Positions 19,148 through 28,900 are shown, numbered from the stretch's first letter. The stretch: 64,000 nucleotides of DNA from Polaribacter sejongensis (GCF_038024065.1 NZ_CP150667.1:2921501-2985500), one strand, 5' to 3'. Program-made: numbers and translations. The notes: generated by a model from the sequence alone, not told the origin.

Positions 19148-20554
19148 ATGAAACAAGTAATAAGCAAACTACTACTTTTTTTTATCCTACTTGTAGGATT
19201 TGAAACACTAAATGCGCAGACTAAATTACCTTCTATTTTGTCTGATAATATGCTTTTACAACAATCTGCTGATGTAAAAATATGGGGTTGGGATGCACCA
19301 GGGCAAAGTATTGTTGTGAATCCATCTTGGACAAAATCAGTAAAAACAACAACGAATAAAGAAGGAAAATGGCAAGTATTAGTAAGCACACCTAAAGCAG
19401 CTAAAACAGGAAAGTTGAAAATAACTGGTTCAACAAAACTAACCATCAATAATGTTTTATTCGGAGAAGTTTGGTTGTGTTCTGGGCAATCGAATATGGA
19501 AAGACAATTGGGTTTTCAGAATCATCAAAAACCGATTGTAAATTTCTGGGAAGAATCTCAAAAAGCAACATATCCAAGTATTCGTATGTTTTTAGTAAAG
19601 AAGAAAAAATCGAATACGCCCTTAGAAGATTGTGAAGGGGAATGGGTAGAATGCACTCCAGAAACGGTTTTAAAATTTTCTGCAGTTGGTTATTTTTATG
19701 GAAAGCAGTTAGTAGATAATTTAAAAATACCAGTTGGTTTAATTCAGTCTGCGTGGGGTGGAACCAAAGTAGAACCTTGGACGCCAATAGAAGGTGTAGA
19801 AAAAGCAGCTTTAGAAAACGGAGGTCAAAAAAGATTCTCTAATTTGTATAATGGTATGATTTCGCCTATTATCAATTATAAAATAAAAGGTGCAATTTGG
19901 TATCAAGGAGAGTCGAATGTATCAAACTGGAAAGAATACAAAACGCTTTTTCCTAATATGATAACAAGTTGGAGAGCACAATGGAATATTGGTGATTTCC
20001 CTTTTTATTTCGTGCAAATAGCACCTTATAATTATCCAGATAAATATGGAGTAGCACAAATTGTAGAAGCGCAATTAGAAGCCTTAGAGTTACCAAATAC
20101 GGGTGTTGCAGGCACGCAAGATATTGGTGCTATTTATGATATTCATCCGCCAGAAAAAAAAGAAGTAGGGCGCAGATTAAGTTTAGTTTCCTTACATAAA
20201 ACGTATGGTAAAAATGATGTTATTTATTCAGGACCTACTTTAAAATCGTACAAAACAGAAGGGCAAAAATTAGTGCTAAATTTTGAGACCTTAGGATCTA
20301 AACTACATTCTGTTGGTGCTGCAATGGGTAAAATTTCGGCATTTTATATTTCTGGGGAAAACAAAACGTTTCACAAGGCAAATGTAAAACAAGAAGGAAA
20401 CAAAATGATATTGAGCTCACCCAAAGTATCAAAACCTGTTGCGGTAAGATATAACTGGTCTAACAATGCCAATGGAACTCTTTATAATAAAGAAGGGTTA
20501 CCGGCACTTCCTTTTAGAACAGATAATTGGGATGAAGTGTTGTATGCAGAGTAA
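19148..20554 (+). CDS. SASA-family (sialate O-acetylesterase-like) carbohydrate acetylesterase
   Basis: A secreted SGNH-type esterase of 468 residues with a signal peptide cut near NAQ (residue 24). It has LPSILSDNMLLQQ, EVWLCSGQSNM with nucleophile Ser115, GAIWYQGESN, and a DIHPPEK segment supplying the Asp-x-x-His pair. The family was named after 9-O-acetyl-sialate esterase, but Bacteroidota PUL copies commonly remove O-acetyl groups from plant or algal polysaccharides. No sialic acid genes are present here, so deacetylation of an acetylated sulfated polysaccharide is the better reading. It precedes the unknown lipoprotein gene by 18 bp. Confidence 0.83.
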   Translation: MKQVISKLLLFFILLVGFETLNAQTKLPSILSDNMLLQQSADVKIWGWDAPGQSIVVNPSWTKSVKTTTNKEGKWQVLVSTPKAAKTGKLKITGSTKLTINNVLFGEVWLCSGQSNMERQLGFQNHQKPIVNFWEESQKATYPSIRMFLVKKKKSNTPLEDCEGEWVECTPETVLKFSAVGYFYGKQLVDNLKIPVGLIQSAWGGTKVEPWTPIEGVEKAALENGGQKRFSNLYNGMISPIINYKIKGAIWYQGESNVSNWKEYKTLFPNMITSWRAQWNIGDFPFYFVQIAPYNYPDKYGVAQIVEAQLEALELPNTGVAGTQDIGAIYDIHPPEKKEVGRRLSLVSLHKTYGKNDVIYSGPTLKSYKTEGQKLVLNFETLGSKLHSVGAAMGKISAFYISGENKTFHKANVKQEGNKMILSSPKVSKPVAVRYNWSNNANGTLYNKEGLPALPFRTDNWDEVLYAE

Positions 20555-20572
20555 TTTTTTAATAGACTAACT

Positions 20573-21865
20573 ATGAAACATAAAAAATCATATAGATACC
20601 GTAAAATTGGAGTTATAGGATGCATGATTTTATGTATTGCATCCTGTTCTCCTAAAAAGAAAACTGAAGCTGTAAAAAAGACGCTTTTAAAAGGTTCAAT
20701 AAACAAACTAAATAAAAATATGACAACGTATGCAGATGATGTTTCTTTCATGGAAAGTTATATCGATTTAATTCAACTTTCTAATGCTTCAGGAGATTCT
20801 AAAGTAGCTATTTCTGCAGCTTTACAAGGTAGGGTAATGACGAGTAGTGCTTTTGGAGAAAGCGGAAGAAGTTATGGTTGGATTAATAAAAAATTATTTG
20901 AGTCAGAAGAAATTCAAGAACATATAAATGTATACGGAGGAGAAGAACGTTTTTGGTTAGGACCAGAAGGCGGACAGTATTCAATCTTTTTTAATAAAGG
21001 AGATGAGTTTATTTTAGATGATTGGTTTACTCCAAGATTGATTGATTTAGAACCTTTTGATGTGAAGAACAAAACTTCAAATAAGGTAATTCTCACCAAA
21101 GAAGCATCGTTAAAAAACTATGGTGGTTTTCAGTTTGATTTAGGAATTGAGCGTGAAATTTCAATATTATCAAAAGAAAATTTACAAAAAGAGTTGGGTT
21201 TAGATTTGCTTGACGAAAGCATTAAAACGGTAGCTTATCAAACTAAAAACACGCTTACTAATTTAGGTGATTCTGATTGGAAAAAAGAAACAGGATTACT
21301 TTCTATTTGGATGTTGGGTATGTACAATCACTCTCCTAATACCACGATTATGATCCCTTATATTTCTGGAGAAGAATCAGAATTAGGTATTCCAGTAAAC
21401 GATACCTATTTTGGTAAAGTACCAGTAGATCGTTTGGTAGTAAAAGAAGGTATTATTTATTTTAGTGGAGATGGTCAGTACAGAAGTAAAATAGGATTAT
21501 CTCCAATGAGAGCTAAGGATGTTGCAGGTTCTTACGATTCTGAAAATGGTGTTTTAACCATTCTAAAATACAACAAACCAAAAGACGAAACGGACTATGT
21601 AAACTCTATGTGGGAGATTCAAAAAGAACCTTTTTCGGGCGATGTAATTAATGCTTATAATGATGGAGAACCAAGTCCAGGTGAAAAACCATTAGGTCCT
21701 TTTTATGAATTAGAAACATCTTCACCAGCAATGGCTTTAAAGTCTGGAGAAAGTGGAATACATATACAATTAACGTGTCATTTAGAAGGAGGTATTGATG
21801 CTTTAAACCCAATTATAAAGAAGGTGTTTGGAGTAACAGCCGAAGACATTAAAAAGGCTTTTTAA
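20573..21865 (+). CDS. Conserved lipoprotein of unknown function (DUF6786-like)
   Basis: The 430-residue protein has a cytosolic basic start, a hydrophobic segment and a lipobox (CIASC). The body contains FWLGPEGGQYSIFF, WFTPRLIDLEPFDV and a late FYELETSSPAMAL segment, which together look like the DUF6786 family of Bacteroidota and recall aldose-epimerase-type beta-sandwich proteins (ELE motif). I recall the family only by motif resemblance. No catalytic residue can be assigned. It sits among esterases and glycosidases within one operon-like run, so carbohydrate binding or an enzymatic role in the same pathway is likely. Confidence 0.6.
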   Translation: MKHKKSYRYRKIGVIGCMILCIASCSPKKKTEAVKKTLLKGSINKLNKNMTTYADDVSFMESYIDLIQLSNASGDSKVAISAALQGRVMTSSAFGESGRSYGWINKKLFESEEIQEHINVYGGEERFWLGPEGGQYSIFFNKGDEFILDDWFTPRLIDLEPFDVKNKTSNKVILTKEASLKNYGGFQFDLGIEREISILSKENLQKELGLDLLDESIKTVAYQTKNTLTNLGDSDWKKETGLLSIWMLGMYNHSPNTTIMIPYISGEESELGIPVNDTYFGKVPVDRLVVKEGIIYFSGDGQYRSKIGLSPMRAKDVAGSYDSENGVLTILKYNKPKDETDYVNSMWEIQKEPFSGDVINAYNDGEPSPGEKPLGPFYELETSSPAMALKSGESGIHIQLTCHLEGGIDALNPIIKKVFGVTAEDIKKAF

Positions 21866-21874
21866 TAATAAATA

Positions 21875-22921
21875 ATGACACATTCAAATTTAAAAAAAAA
21901 ATTAAGTGTATTTGTTTTTATAGTAATAAACCTTCTTCTTTTAACAAGTTGTAAAACTAAAAGTGAAGAGAAACCACAGACAAAAGAAAGTATTGAAAAA
22001 GTTTCTAGTTCTCAAAACATTAAATTTACGTATCAAGAAATTACCGGTATTGGTAAAGATTCTTTGTACAATAGAAGAGATAATAGTGATGTTGTAAAAG
22101 TTGGCGATACCTATTATGTTTGGTATTCTAAAATGGTGAGTCCAACAATTTCGGGATATTGGGCAACTATTTGGTACGCTACTTCTAAAGATAAAGGATA
22201 TACTTGGCAAGAGCAAGGTATGGCACTAGATATTGGTGAAGAAGTAGGGTTTGATGATCATTCCGTTTTTACGCCTAATATTTTAGAATATCATGGAAAA
22301 TATTATATGTATTATACAGGTGTAAAGCCAACATCAGGTAATAAAAAAGGAGAGTTTGAAAATAATTCCAAAAATGATATTACTGCAATAGGATTAGCAG
22401 TTTCGAATACTCCAGATGGACCATTTGTTCGTGTTAAAAATAACCCTGTTTTAACCATTAGTGATGTTGCAGAAGATTTTGATAGTTACAGAATAGATGA
22501 TGCTAGTTTATTAGTAAAAGAAGATAAAATATGGATGTATTACAAAGGTAGATCTCTTGTTTACGGAAATAAAGGAGCACATTTTACACGAATGAGCGTT
22601 GCTATTGCTGATTCTCCAGAAGGACCTTATGCAAAACAAACCAAACCTCTTTTAGACAAAAGTCATGAGGTTTTAGTCTGGAAAACGAAAGAAGGAATTT
22701 CTTCTTTATCTTCTATAAATCATAGTATAAGTACTGCTTCAGATGGGCTTAATTTTAAACCTCATTATCAAAATTTAAAGAAAGTACCAAAAGCGCCAGG
22801 GTTGTTTAGACCAAGTTTATCAGATACTAATAGTTTTGATGAATTGCCTAATTGGGGAATTGCAATGATTCAAAAAAAAGGAGTTGCTTATTTGTTGAGG
22901 TTTGAAATAACAGCCGAATAA
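21875..22921 (+). CDS. GH117-like five-bladed propeller lipoprotein
   Basis: The 348-residue lipoprotein (LLTSC, Cys26) carries motifs of GH117: NRRDNSDVVKVGDTYYVWYS at 66-85, IWYATSKD, a FDDHSVFTPNILEYHGKYYM segment (about 126-145) and IDDASLLVKEDKIWMYYKG. Known GH117 enzymes release 3,6-anhydro-L-galactose from neoagaro-oligosaccharides. The RRDPSD motif is RRDNSD here, and no agar or porphyran backbone hydrolase is seen nearby, so a different non-reducing-end sugar is likely. It starts 9 bp after the preceding gene and is followed by a sulfatase, which fits alternating desulfation and exo-cleavage. Confidence 0.72.
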   Translation: MTHSNLKKKLSVFVFIVINLLLLTSCKTKSEEKPQTKESIEKVSSSQNIKFTYQEITGIGKDSLYNRRDNSDVVKVGDTYYVWYSKMVSPTISGYWATIWYATSKDKGYTWQEQGMALDIGEEVGFDDHSVFTPNILEYHGKYYMYYTGVKPTSGNKKGEFENNSKNDITAIGLAVSNTPDGPFVRVKNNPVLTISDVAEDFDSYRIDDASLLVKEDKIWMYYKGRSLVYGNKGAHFTRMSVAIADSPEGPYAKQTKPLLDKSHEVLVWKTKEGISSLSSINHSISTASDGLNFKPHYQNLKKVPKAPGLFRPSLSDTNSFDELPNWGIAMIQKKGVAYLLRFEITAE

Positions 22922-22959
22922 ATTATCAGTATAGAAAACTGAACAAAACACAAATTATT

Positions 22960-24582
22960 ATGATAAAACACATTAAGAACACACTACTCTTATCAGCATT
23001 AGGCTTGCTTTTAGGATGCAATTCTAAACCAGAAGTGGCTAAAGAAACATCAAACACGATTCCTAGAAAACCAAATGTCTTATTTATTTTGGTAGATGAT
23101 TTGGGTTATGCAGATGTAAGCGTAATGGGAAGTAGATATTACGAAACGCCAAACATCGACAAAATAGCAAAAGCAGGGACTGTTTTTACAAACGGATATG
23201 CAGCTTGTACCGTTTGTAGTCCATCTAGAGCAAGTTTAATGACAGGGCAATTACCGGCAAGACATGGAATTACGCAGTTTGAAGGAAATAATTTAAGTGG
23301 TGAAGCTTGGAAAACGCGTAAACGTTACACAAAATTATTACCACCAGAATTTAAACATCATTTAGACTCTAGTTCGGTAACCATTGCAGAAGCTTTTAAA
23401 GAGCAAGGTTATACTACCTTCTTTGCCGGAAAATGGCACTTAGGGAGTAAAGAAGAAAAATCGTTACCGACAGATCATGGATTTGATGTGAATATTGGAG
23501 GAAACGAAGCAGGAGGTCCAAGTGGAGGTTATTTTTCTCCTTATAAGAATGCTAATTTACCAAATTTACCAGAAGAAAAAGGACTGAATTTATCAATGAA
23601 ATTAGCAAGTGAAACAAGTAAATTTATCACTAAAAATAAGGATAGTCACTTTTTTGCATACCTTTCTTTTTATGCGGTTCATGGACCATTACAAACAACC
23701 AAAGAAAAGTGGTCAAAGTACAGAAACAAAGCCGAAAAAATAGGAATTCATGAAACAGGTTTCGAAATGGAACGTGTTTTACCAGCTAGAAAATACCAAG
23801 ACAATCCTGTGTATGCAGGTTTAGTTGAGCAAGTTGATGAGGCTATTGGTACAGTAATAAAAACTTTAAAAGAGTTGAATTTAGATAAAAATACTATTGT
23901 TGTTTTTACTTCGGATAACGGAGGAGTTACCTCTGGAGATGCTTTTTCTACCAATCAATTGAATTTAAGAGGAGGTAAAGGATACCAATGGGAAGGAGGA
24001 ATTAGAATTCCATATTTTATTGATGTTCCTTGGGTAAAACAAAGTGGAGTAAATATCAATGTTCCGGTGTCAGGGGTAGATTTATTTCCAACATTATTAG
24101 ATTTATCTGGTTTGCCATTAAAACCAGAAGCACATAAAGATGGAGTGAGTTTAAAACCACTTTTATTAGGAGAAAATATTGATGAAAGACCTCTTTATTG
24201 GCATTATCCACATTACGGAAATCAAGGTGGAGAACCAAGTTCTATCATTAAAAAAGGAAAGTGGAAACTGATATATTATTGGGAAGACAACCATGCAGAA
24301 TTGTACAATTTAGATGCCGATTTAGGCGAGCGTACAGATGTTGCAGAAAGCAATCCAGAAATTGCAACACAGATGAAAACGCAGTTGTTAGATTGGTTAG
24401 AATCTATGGGAACACATTATGCAACCAAAGATGCTTTATGGGACAAAGCTTCTCGTAAAATCTGGTTAGGTAATCAGAAAACAAAAAGATTACCTAGTTT
24501 AGAAAAGCAACGTAAACAAATGCTTTCACCAGATTGGAAACCTAATAAAGATTGGTGGGGAAGTGAAGTTGAAACTAAATAA
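22960..24582 (+). CDS. S1-family sulfatase, lipoprotein (CSPSR motif)
   Basis: The 540-residue sulfatase has lipobox Cys20 (LLLGC), LVDDLGYADV for metal binding, and Cys86 in TVCSPSRASLMTG as the formylglycine precursor. FAGKWHLGS and TSDNGGVTS follow, and then a KGYQWEGGIR block typical of exo-acting carbohydrate sulfatases. A long C-terminal tail (RKIWLGNQKTKRLPSL onward) extends past the usual end. It ends 8 bp before a two-domain esterase gene, linking removal of sulfate and acyl groups. The sugar specificity is not evident. Confidence 0.9.
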   Translation: MIKHIKNTLLLSALGLLLGCNSKPEVAKETSNTIPRKPNVLFILVDDLGYADVSVMGSRYYETPNIDKIAKAGTVFTNGYAACTVCSPSRASLMTGQLPARHGITQFEGNNLSGEAWKTRKRYTKLLPPEFKHHLDSSSVTIAEAFKEQGYTTFFAGKWHLGSKEEKSLPTDHGFDVNIGGNEAGGPSGGYFSPYKNANLPNLPEEKGLNLSMKLASETSKFITKNKDSHFFAYLSFYAVHGPLQTTKEKWSKYRNKAEKIGIHETGFEMERVLPARKYQDNPVYAGLVEQVDEAIGTVIKTLKELNLDKNTIVVFTSDNGGVTSGDAFSTNQLNLRGGKGYQWEGGIRIPYFIDVPWVKQSGVNINVPVSGVDLFPTLLDLSGLPLKPEAHKDGVSLKPLLLGENIDERPLYWHYPHYGNQGGEPSSIIKKGKWKLIYYWEDNHAELYNLDADLGERTDVAESNPEIATQMKTQLLDWLESMGTHYATKDALWDKASRKIWLGNQKTKRLPSLEKQRKQMLSPDWKPNKDWWGSEVETK

Positions 24583-24590
24583 TTTATAAA

Positions 24591-26057
24591 ATGAAATCAA
24601 AATATATAGCAGTAACTTTTTTATTATTTATCTGTTCAATTTTTACTATTGGAGCACAAGATATAAAGCCAGATAAAAAATTATTGTACAAAGTAATTGA
24701 TGGAGATAGTTTGTATTTGCATGTGTTTCAACCCAAAGAAATTAAAACCCCAACAGCTGTAATTGTCTTCTTTTTTGGAGGTGGTTGGGTTGGTGGAAAT
24801 CCGAAGCAATTTTATCAGCAAAGTGACTATTTTGCTTCTAGAGGAATATTGGCAATTTCTGCGGAATACAGAGTGAAAAATGCACACGGAACTACTCCTT
24901 TTGAGTGTGTAGAAGATGGTAAATCTGCCATTCGTTGGGTAAGAGAACATGCCAAAGAGTTAAATATTAATCCAGATAAAATTGTGGCAAGTGGAGGTTC
25001 TGCAGGAGGTCATGTAGCAGTTTCTACAGCGGTGATTGATGGTTTTGAAAATGCAAATGAGAATTTATTAGCGAGCTCAGTACCTAATGCAGTTATTGTT
25101 TATAACCCTGTTTTAGACACCACAGAAAAAGGCTATGGAGCAAAAAAAATGGTCGGTAGAGAAACTGAAATTTCACCTGTAGATCAATTGAAAAAAAAGC
25201 TGCCTCCTATGTTATTGTTTCATGGAACAAAAGATAGAACGGTACCTTTTGAAAATGCTTTTCGTTTTAATGAAAAAATGAATGAATTAGGAAATGACAG
25301 TAAATTGGTTGCTATAGAAAATGTAGATCATGGTTTTTTTAATGGTGATTTTTTTAGAAATGGTTTCGGAAATAAATACTACAATTTAACAATGTATGAC
25401 ACCGATGTTTTCTTAAAAGAGTTAGGTTATTTAAAAGGGAAACCAACAATTTCTAGAGAGTTAAAACAAGTTTCTTGTATTGGAGATAGCAATACTAAAG
25501 CACAATATCCAAAATTTTTACAAGAGTATTTAGAAGCTAGTTATGAAGTTAAAAATTTTGGAAAAGGTGGTGCAACTTTAATCGACGGAACTTTTTTTCC
25601 GTATGATAAAACAGATGAATACAAGAAATCGCTGAAATTTACACCAGATATTGTGTTGCTTATGTTTGGTACAAACGATGCAAATCCTAAATGGTGTTTA
25701 GATTCTGCAAGAAAAACAGATTTTAAGGGTACTCCGCAAGAAGAATTTAAAAGTGAGTATGTTAAATTGATAAATGCTTATAAGAAGAAAAATAGCAAAG
25801 CAGAGATTTTTGTGTTAACGCCTTTACCTGTTTGGGCAAAGAAAAATCTAGAAAAGGAAAATATTGTTGAGCGTAAAGAACAGTTAAATAAATGGGTAAT
25901 TCCGTTGGTAAAAGAAATTGCAGCAGAAGAAAATGTAAAACTAATAGATGTACATCAGCTAATGAAAAACAGTTTTAAATATTCTAGAGATGGTGTGCAT
26001 CTTACAAAAGATGGATATAAGGTTTTAGCTAAAAAAATCTCAAAAGAAATAAAATAG
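24591..26057 (+). CDS. Two-domain secreted esterase: alpha/beta-hydrolase fused to SGNH hydrolase
   Basis: One 488-residue chain after a signal peptide (cut near GAQ, residue 23) carries two esterase folds. Residues about 30-280 form a BD-FAE/acetyl-xylan-esterase-like alpha/beta-hydrolase with FFFGGGWVGG as oxyanion hole, Ser137 in GGSAGGH, Asp215 in GTKDRTVPF and His247 in VDHGFF. Residues about 292-488 form an SGNH domain with Ser300 in CIGDSN, FGTND, and Asp467/His470 in SRDGVHL. Both sets of catalytic residues look intact. It probably removes acetyl or other acyl groups at two positions of one polysaccharide. Tight spacing with flanking sulfatases supports co-expression. Confidence 0.85.
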   Translation: MKSKYIAVTFLLFICSIFTIGAQDIKPDKKLLYKVIDGDSLYLHVFQPKEIKTPTAVIVFFFGGGWVGGNPKQFYQQSDYFASRGILAISAEYRVKNAHGTTPFECVEDGKSAIRWVREHAKELNINPDKIVASGGSAGGHVAVSTAVIDGFENANENLLASSVPNAVIVYNPVLDTTEKGYGAKKMVGRETEISPVDQLKKKLPPMLLFHGTKDRTVPFENAFRFNEKMNELGNDSKLVAIENVDHGFFNGDFFRNGFGNKYYNLTMYDTDVFLKELGYLKGKPTISRELKQVSCIGDSNTKAQYPKFLQEYLEASYEVKNFGKGGATLIDGTFFPYDKTDEYKKSLKFTPDIVLLMFGTNDANPKWCLDSARKTDFKGTPQEEFKSEYVKLINAYKKKNSKAEIFVLTPLPVWAKKNLEKENIVERKEQLNKWVIPLVKEIAAEENVKLIDVHQLMKNSFKYSRDGVHLTKDGYKVLAKKISKEIK

Positions 26058-26064
26058 TTTTAAA

Positions 26065-27480
26065 ATGAAGAATTTATATATCGTAGTACTTTGCGGAATT
26101 TTATGGTCTTGTAACACGAATAATCCCGAAAAAAAGGAAAGTAAACCAAATGTAATTGTCATTTTAATTGATGATGCTGGTTATGCAGATTTCGGTTTTA
26201 TGGGATGTAAAGATTTAGAAACACCAAACATCGATAAACTCGCAAAAAGTGGTGTTGTTTTTGCGGATGCGCATGTAAGTGCTACCGTTTGTGCACCAAG
26301 TAGGGCAGGTTTAATCACCGGAAAATACCAACAACGTTTTGGTTTTGAAGCCAATGATACAGGCGATAAAGCTTCTGGAGATCTTGGACTTTCTGACGAT
26401 GTGGTAACCATTGCAGATGTGTTTAAAGAAAACGGATACAAAACCATGGCATTGGGAAAATGGCATTTAGGTAAAGAAGAATCAGACCTTCCTAACAATC
26501 GTGGTTTTGATGAGTTTTATGGTTTTGAAGTAGGAAGTAGATCTTATTTTCAAATAGAAAATCCCAAAAAATCTATCATGTTACAGCATAATGGAAAACG
26601 TGTAAAATTTGATGGGTATTTAACAGATGTTTTAGGGGATCAATCTGTAAAATATATCGAAGATAATAAAGATAATCCCTTTTTTATGTACTTAGCTTAC
26701 AATGCAGTGCATACGCCAATGGAAGCTAAAAAGGAAGATTTAGAAAAATATAAAAATCATCCAAGACAATATTTGGCAGCTATGACTTGGTCTTTAGATG
26801 AAAACGTTGGTAAACTTCAGGCCAAATTAAAAGAGTTAGGTATTGCAGATAACACACTTATTTATTTTTTAAGTGATAATGGTGGAGCAGCAAATAATAC
26901 TTCGTCCGGAGGACCTTTAAAAGGTTGGAAAGGAAATAAATTTGAAGGTGGACATAGAGTTCCGTTTGTGGTAAGTTGGCCGGCTCAATTTAAAGGAGGT
27001 CAAACTTTTAGCGGATTATCTTCTTCCTTAGATATTTTTACAACATCAATTGCGGCAGCAAATATTACAAAAAAGGAAGATTTAATTTTAGATGGAGTCA
27101 ATCTTTTACCATATTTAAAAGGAGAAAAAACAGGAGATCCGCATGCTCACTTATTTTGGAGAAAATTAGAAGAAGCAGGCGCAAGAATCGGTGATTATAA
27201 AATGGTGCGTTTGCAAGATTACGGAGCAACTTTGTACAATGTAGAAAATGATTTAGGTGAAATGAACGATCTTCAAAATTCTAATAAAGAAGAGTTTTAT
27301 CAACTAGATACGGCTTTAAAAAATTGGGAATCTCAAATGATGGAACCACTTTGGGGAGAACCAAGAGATTGGATGGATGTTACGCATCATATTCACCAAC
27401 GATTAATGGAAAATAAGGAAGTATTGTATTCAGATCCTGCCAAAATGAAAAAAGTATTATCTAAAGAAAATAAACGATAA
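26065..27480 (+). CDS. S1-family sulfatase, lipoprotein (CAPSR motif)
   Basis: The 471-residue sulfatase has lipobox Cys16 (ILWSC) and LIDDAGYADF for metal binding, where Ala replaces the usual Leu. Cys76 in TVCAPSRAGLITG is the modified residue, followed by LGKWHLGK and LSDNGGAAN. A GNKFEGGHRVPF block precedes the C-terminal subdomain. It begins 7 bp after the two-domain esterase and ends 1 bp before another sulfatase start, so translation of the pair is probably coupled. The subfamily and sulfate position are not assignable by eye. Confidence 0.9.
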   Translation: MKNLYIVVLCGILWSCNTNNPEKKESKPNVIVILIDDAGYADFGFMGCKDLETPNIDKLAKSGVVFADAHVSATVCAPSRAGLITGKYQQRFGFEANDTGDKASGDLGLSDDVVTIADVFKENGYKTMALGKWHLGKEESDLPNNRGFDEFYGFEVGSRSYFQIENPKKSIMLQHNGKRVKFDGYLTDVLGDQSVKYIEDNKDNPFFMYLAYNAVHTPMEAKKEDLEKYKNHPRQYLAAMTWSLDENVGKLQAKLKELGIADNTLIYFLSDNGGAANNTSSGGPLKGWKGNKFEGGHRVPFVVSWPAQFKGGQTFSGLSSSLDIFTTSIAAANITKKEDLILDGVNLLPYLKGEKTGDPHAHLFWRKLEEAGARIGDYKMVRLQDYGATLYNVENDLGEMNDLQNSNKEEFYQLDTALKNWESQMMEPLWGEPRDWMDVTHHIHQRLMENKEVLYSDPAKMKKVLSKENKR

Positions 27481-27481
27481 T

Positions 27482-28900
27482 ATGAAGTACTTCGTTGTCG
27501 TTCTTTTATGTGGATTGTTGTCTTGCACAACACAAAATTTGGTGAAATCTGAAAGCAAACCAAACATCATTTATATTAATGTGGATGATTTAGGTTGGAT
27601 GGATACAGAAACTTACGGAAGTACGTTTTACGAAACTCCGAATATTACCAGACTAGCAAAAAGCGGTATGCTATTTACCAATGGGTATGCATCTGCGGCA
27701 AATTGTGCACCAAGTAGAGCTTGTTTAATTAGCGGACAAAATACACCAAGACATGGTGTTTTTACGGTTAGTAATTCTGATAGAGGACATGAAAAAACGA
27801 GAAAAATAATTCCTACTCCCAATACAGAAGATTTAGCAGACGATAATGTTACCATTGCAGAAATGCTGAAAAAAGCAGGATATACAACAGGTACTTTTGG
27901 GAAATGGCATTTGGGAGACGATCCTAAAACACAAGGTTTTGATGTAAATGTTGCAGGAGCAAATAATGGAAACCCGGGAAAGGATGGATTTTTCAGTCCG
28001 TATAATGTAAAAAATATTGATGATAATAAGAAAGGTGAAAACCTAACGGACAGATTAACGCAAGAAGCCATTTCATTTATAAAAGAGAATAAAGAAAAGC
28101 CATTTTTCCTGTATTTACCCTATTATGCGGTACATACACCTTTATCAACAACAAATGCTTTAGAAGAAAAATACAAAGAAAAAGGAGGGAACTCTTTTCA
28201 AAATAAGGCAGTTTATGCAGGTATGATTGAAGCGGTTGATAGAAATATTGGTTTGATTTTAGATGAAATTGAAGCCCTAAATTTAAAAAATACACTTATA
28301 GTTTTTACTTCGGATAATGGTGGAATTAGAGATATTTCTCATCAAGATCCGTTACGGGCCGGAAAAGGTTCGTATTACGAGGGCGGTATTAGAGTCCCTT
28401 ATATTATTTCTTGGGATGGAATTATAAAACCAAACACGGTTTCAAAAACACCGATTACCAATCTCGATTTTTATCCGACTTTTATGGATATTTTAAATGT
28501 TGAAATACCTAATAAAATAGTAGACGGAACGTCTATTTTACCTCTTTTAAAAGGAAAAACTATAGAAGAAAGAAGTTTGTTTTTTCATTTCCCTATTTAT
28601 TTACAAGCGTATAATTTTAAAACAGATGATGGTAGAGATCCATTTTTTAGAACAAGACCAGGTTCTGTAATTATTGATGGTGACTGGAAATTGCATCAGT
28701 ATTTTGAAGATAATGGACTGGAGTTGTATAACCTAAAAACGGATGTTGGCGAAAGAAATAACCTTGCAGAAGTTCATCCAGAGAAAACAGCAGAATTATT
28801 ACAAAAATTAAGGAGTTGGAGAACGGAAATTAATGCACCAATTCCTACAGAGTTAAATCCGAAGTATGAGGCTAGTTTTATTCCGAATAAATTTAAATAA
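27482..28900 (+). CDS. S1-family sulfatase, lipoprotein (CAPSR motif)
   Basis: The 472-residue sulfatase has lipobox Cys15 (LLSC), INVDDLGWMD for metal binding (Trp for Tyr), Cys75 in NCAPSRACLISG as the formylglycine precursor, FGKWHLGDD, and TSDNGGIRD. The [11 protein letters not shown] block is typical. Its start codon lies one base after the stop of the preceding sulfatase and its stop is 10 bp before the GH30 start. The longer open frame of the GH30 gene overlaps it, but that start is not used in this annotation. Two adjacent sulfatases probably act at different sulfate positions in sequence. Confidence 0.9.
   Translation: MKYFVVVLLCGLLSCTTQNLVKSESKPNIIYINVDDLGWMDTETYGSTFYETPNITRLAKSGMLFTNGYASAANCAPSRACLISGQNTPRHGVFTVSNSDRGHEKTRKIIPTPNTEDLADDNVTIAEMLKKAGYTTGTFGKWHLGDDPKTQGFDVNVAGANNGNPGKDGFFSPYNVKNIDDNKKGENLTDRLTQEAISFIKENKEKPFFLYLPYYAVHTPLSTTNALEEKYKEKGGNSFQNKAVYAGMIEAVDRNIGLILDEIEALNLKNTLIVFTSDNGGIRDISHQDPLRAGKGSYYEGGIRVPYIISWDGIIKPNTVSKTPITNLDFYPTFMDILNVEIPNKIVDGTSILPLLKGKTIEERSLFFHFPIYLQAYNFKTDDGRDPFFRTRPGSVIIDGDWKLHQYFEDNGLELYNLKTDVGERNNLAEVHPEKTAELLQKLRSWRTEINAPIPTELNPKYEASFIPNKFK

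Noticed and set aside
19148-20554. True sialate O-acetylesterase role
   Set aside because: No sialidase, sialic acid lyase or transporter is present; the family name reflects its first member only.
27628-28071. 147-codon open frame on the minus strand within a sulfatase
   Set aside because: It lies fully inside a well-supported sulfatase on the other strand, has no family motif, and has the composition of a mirror frame.
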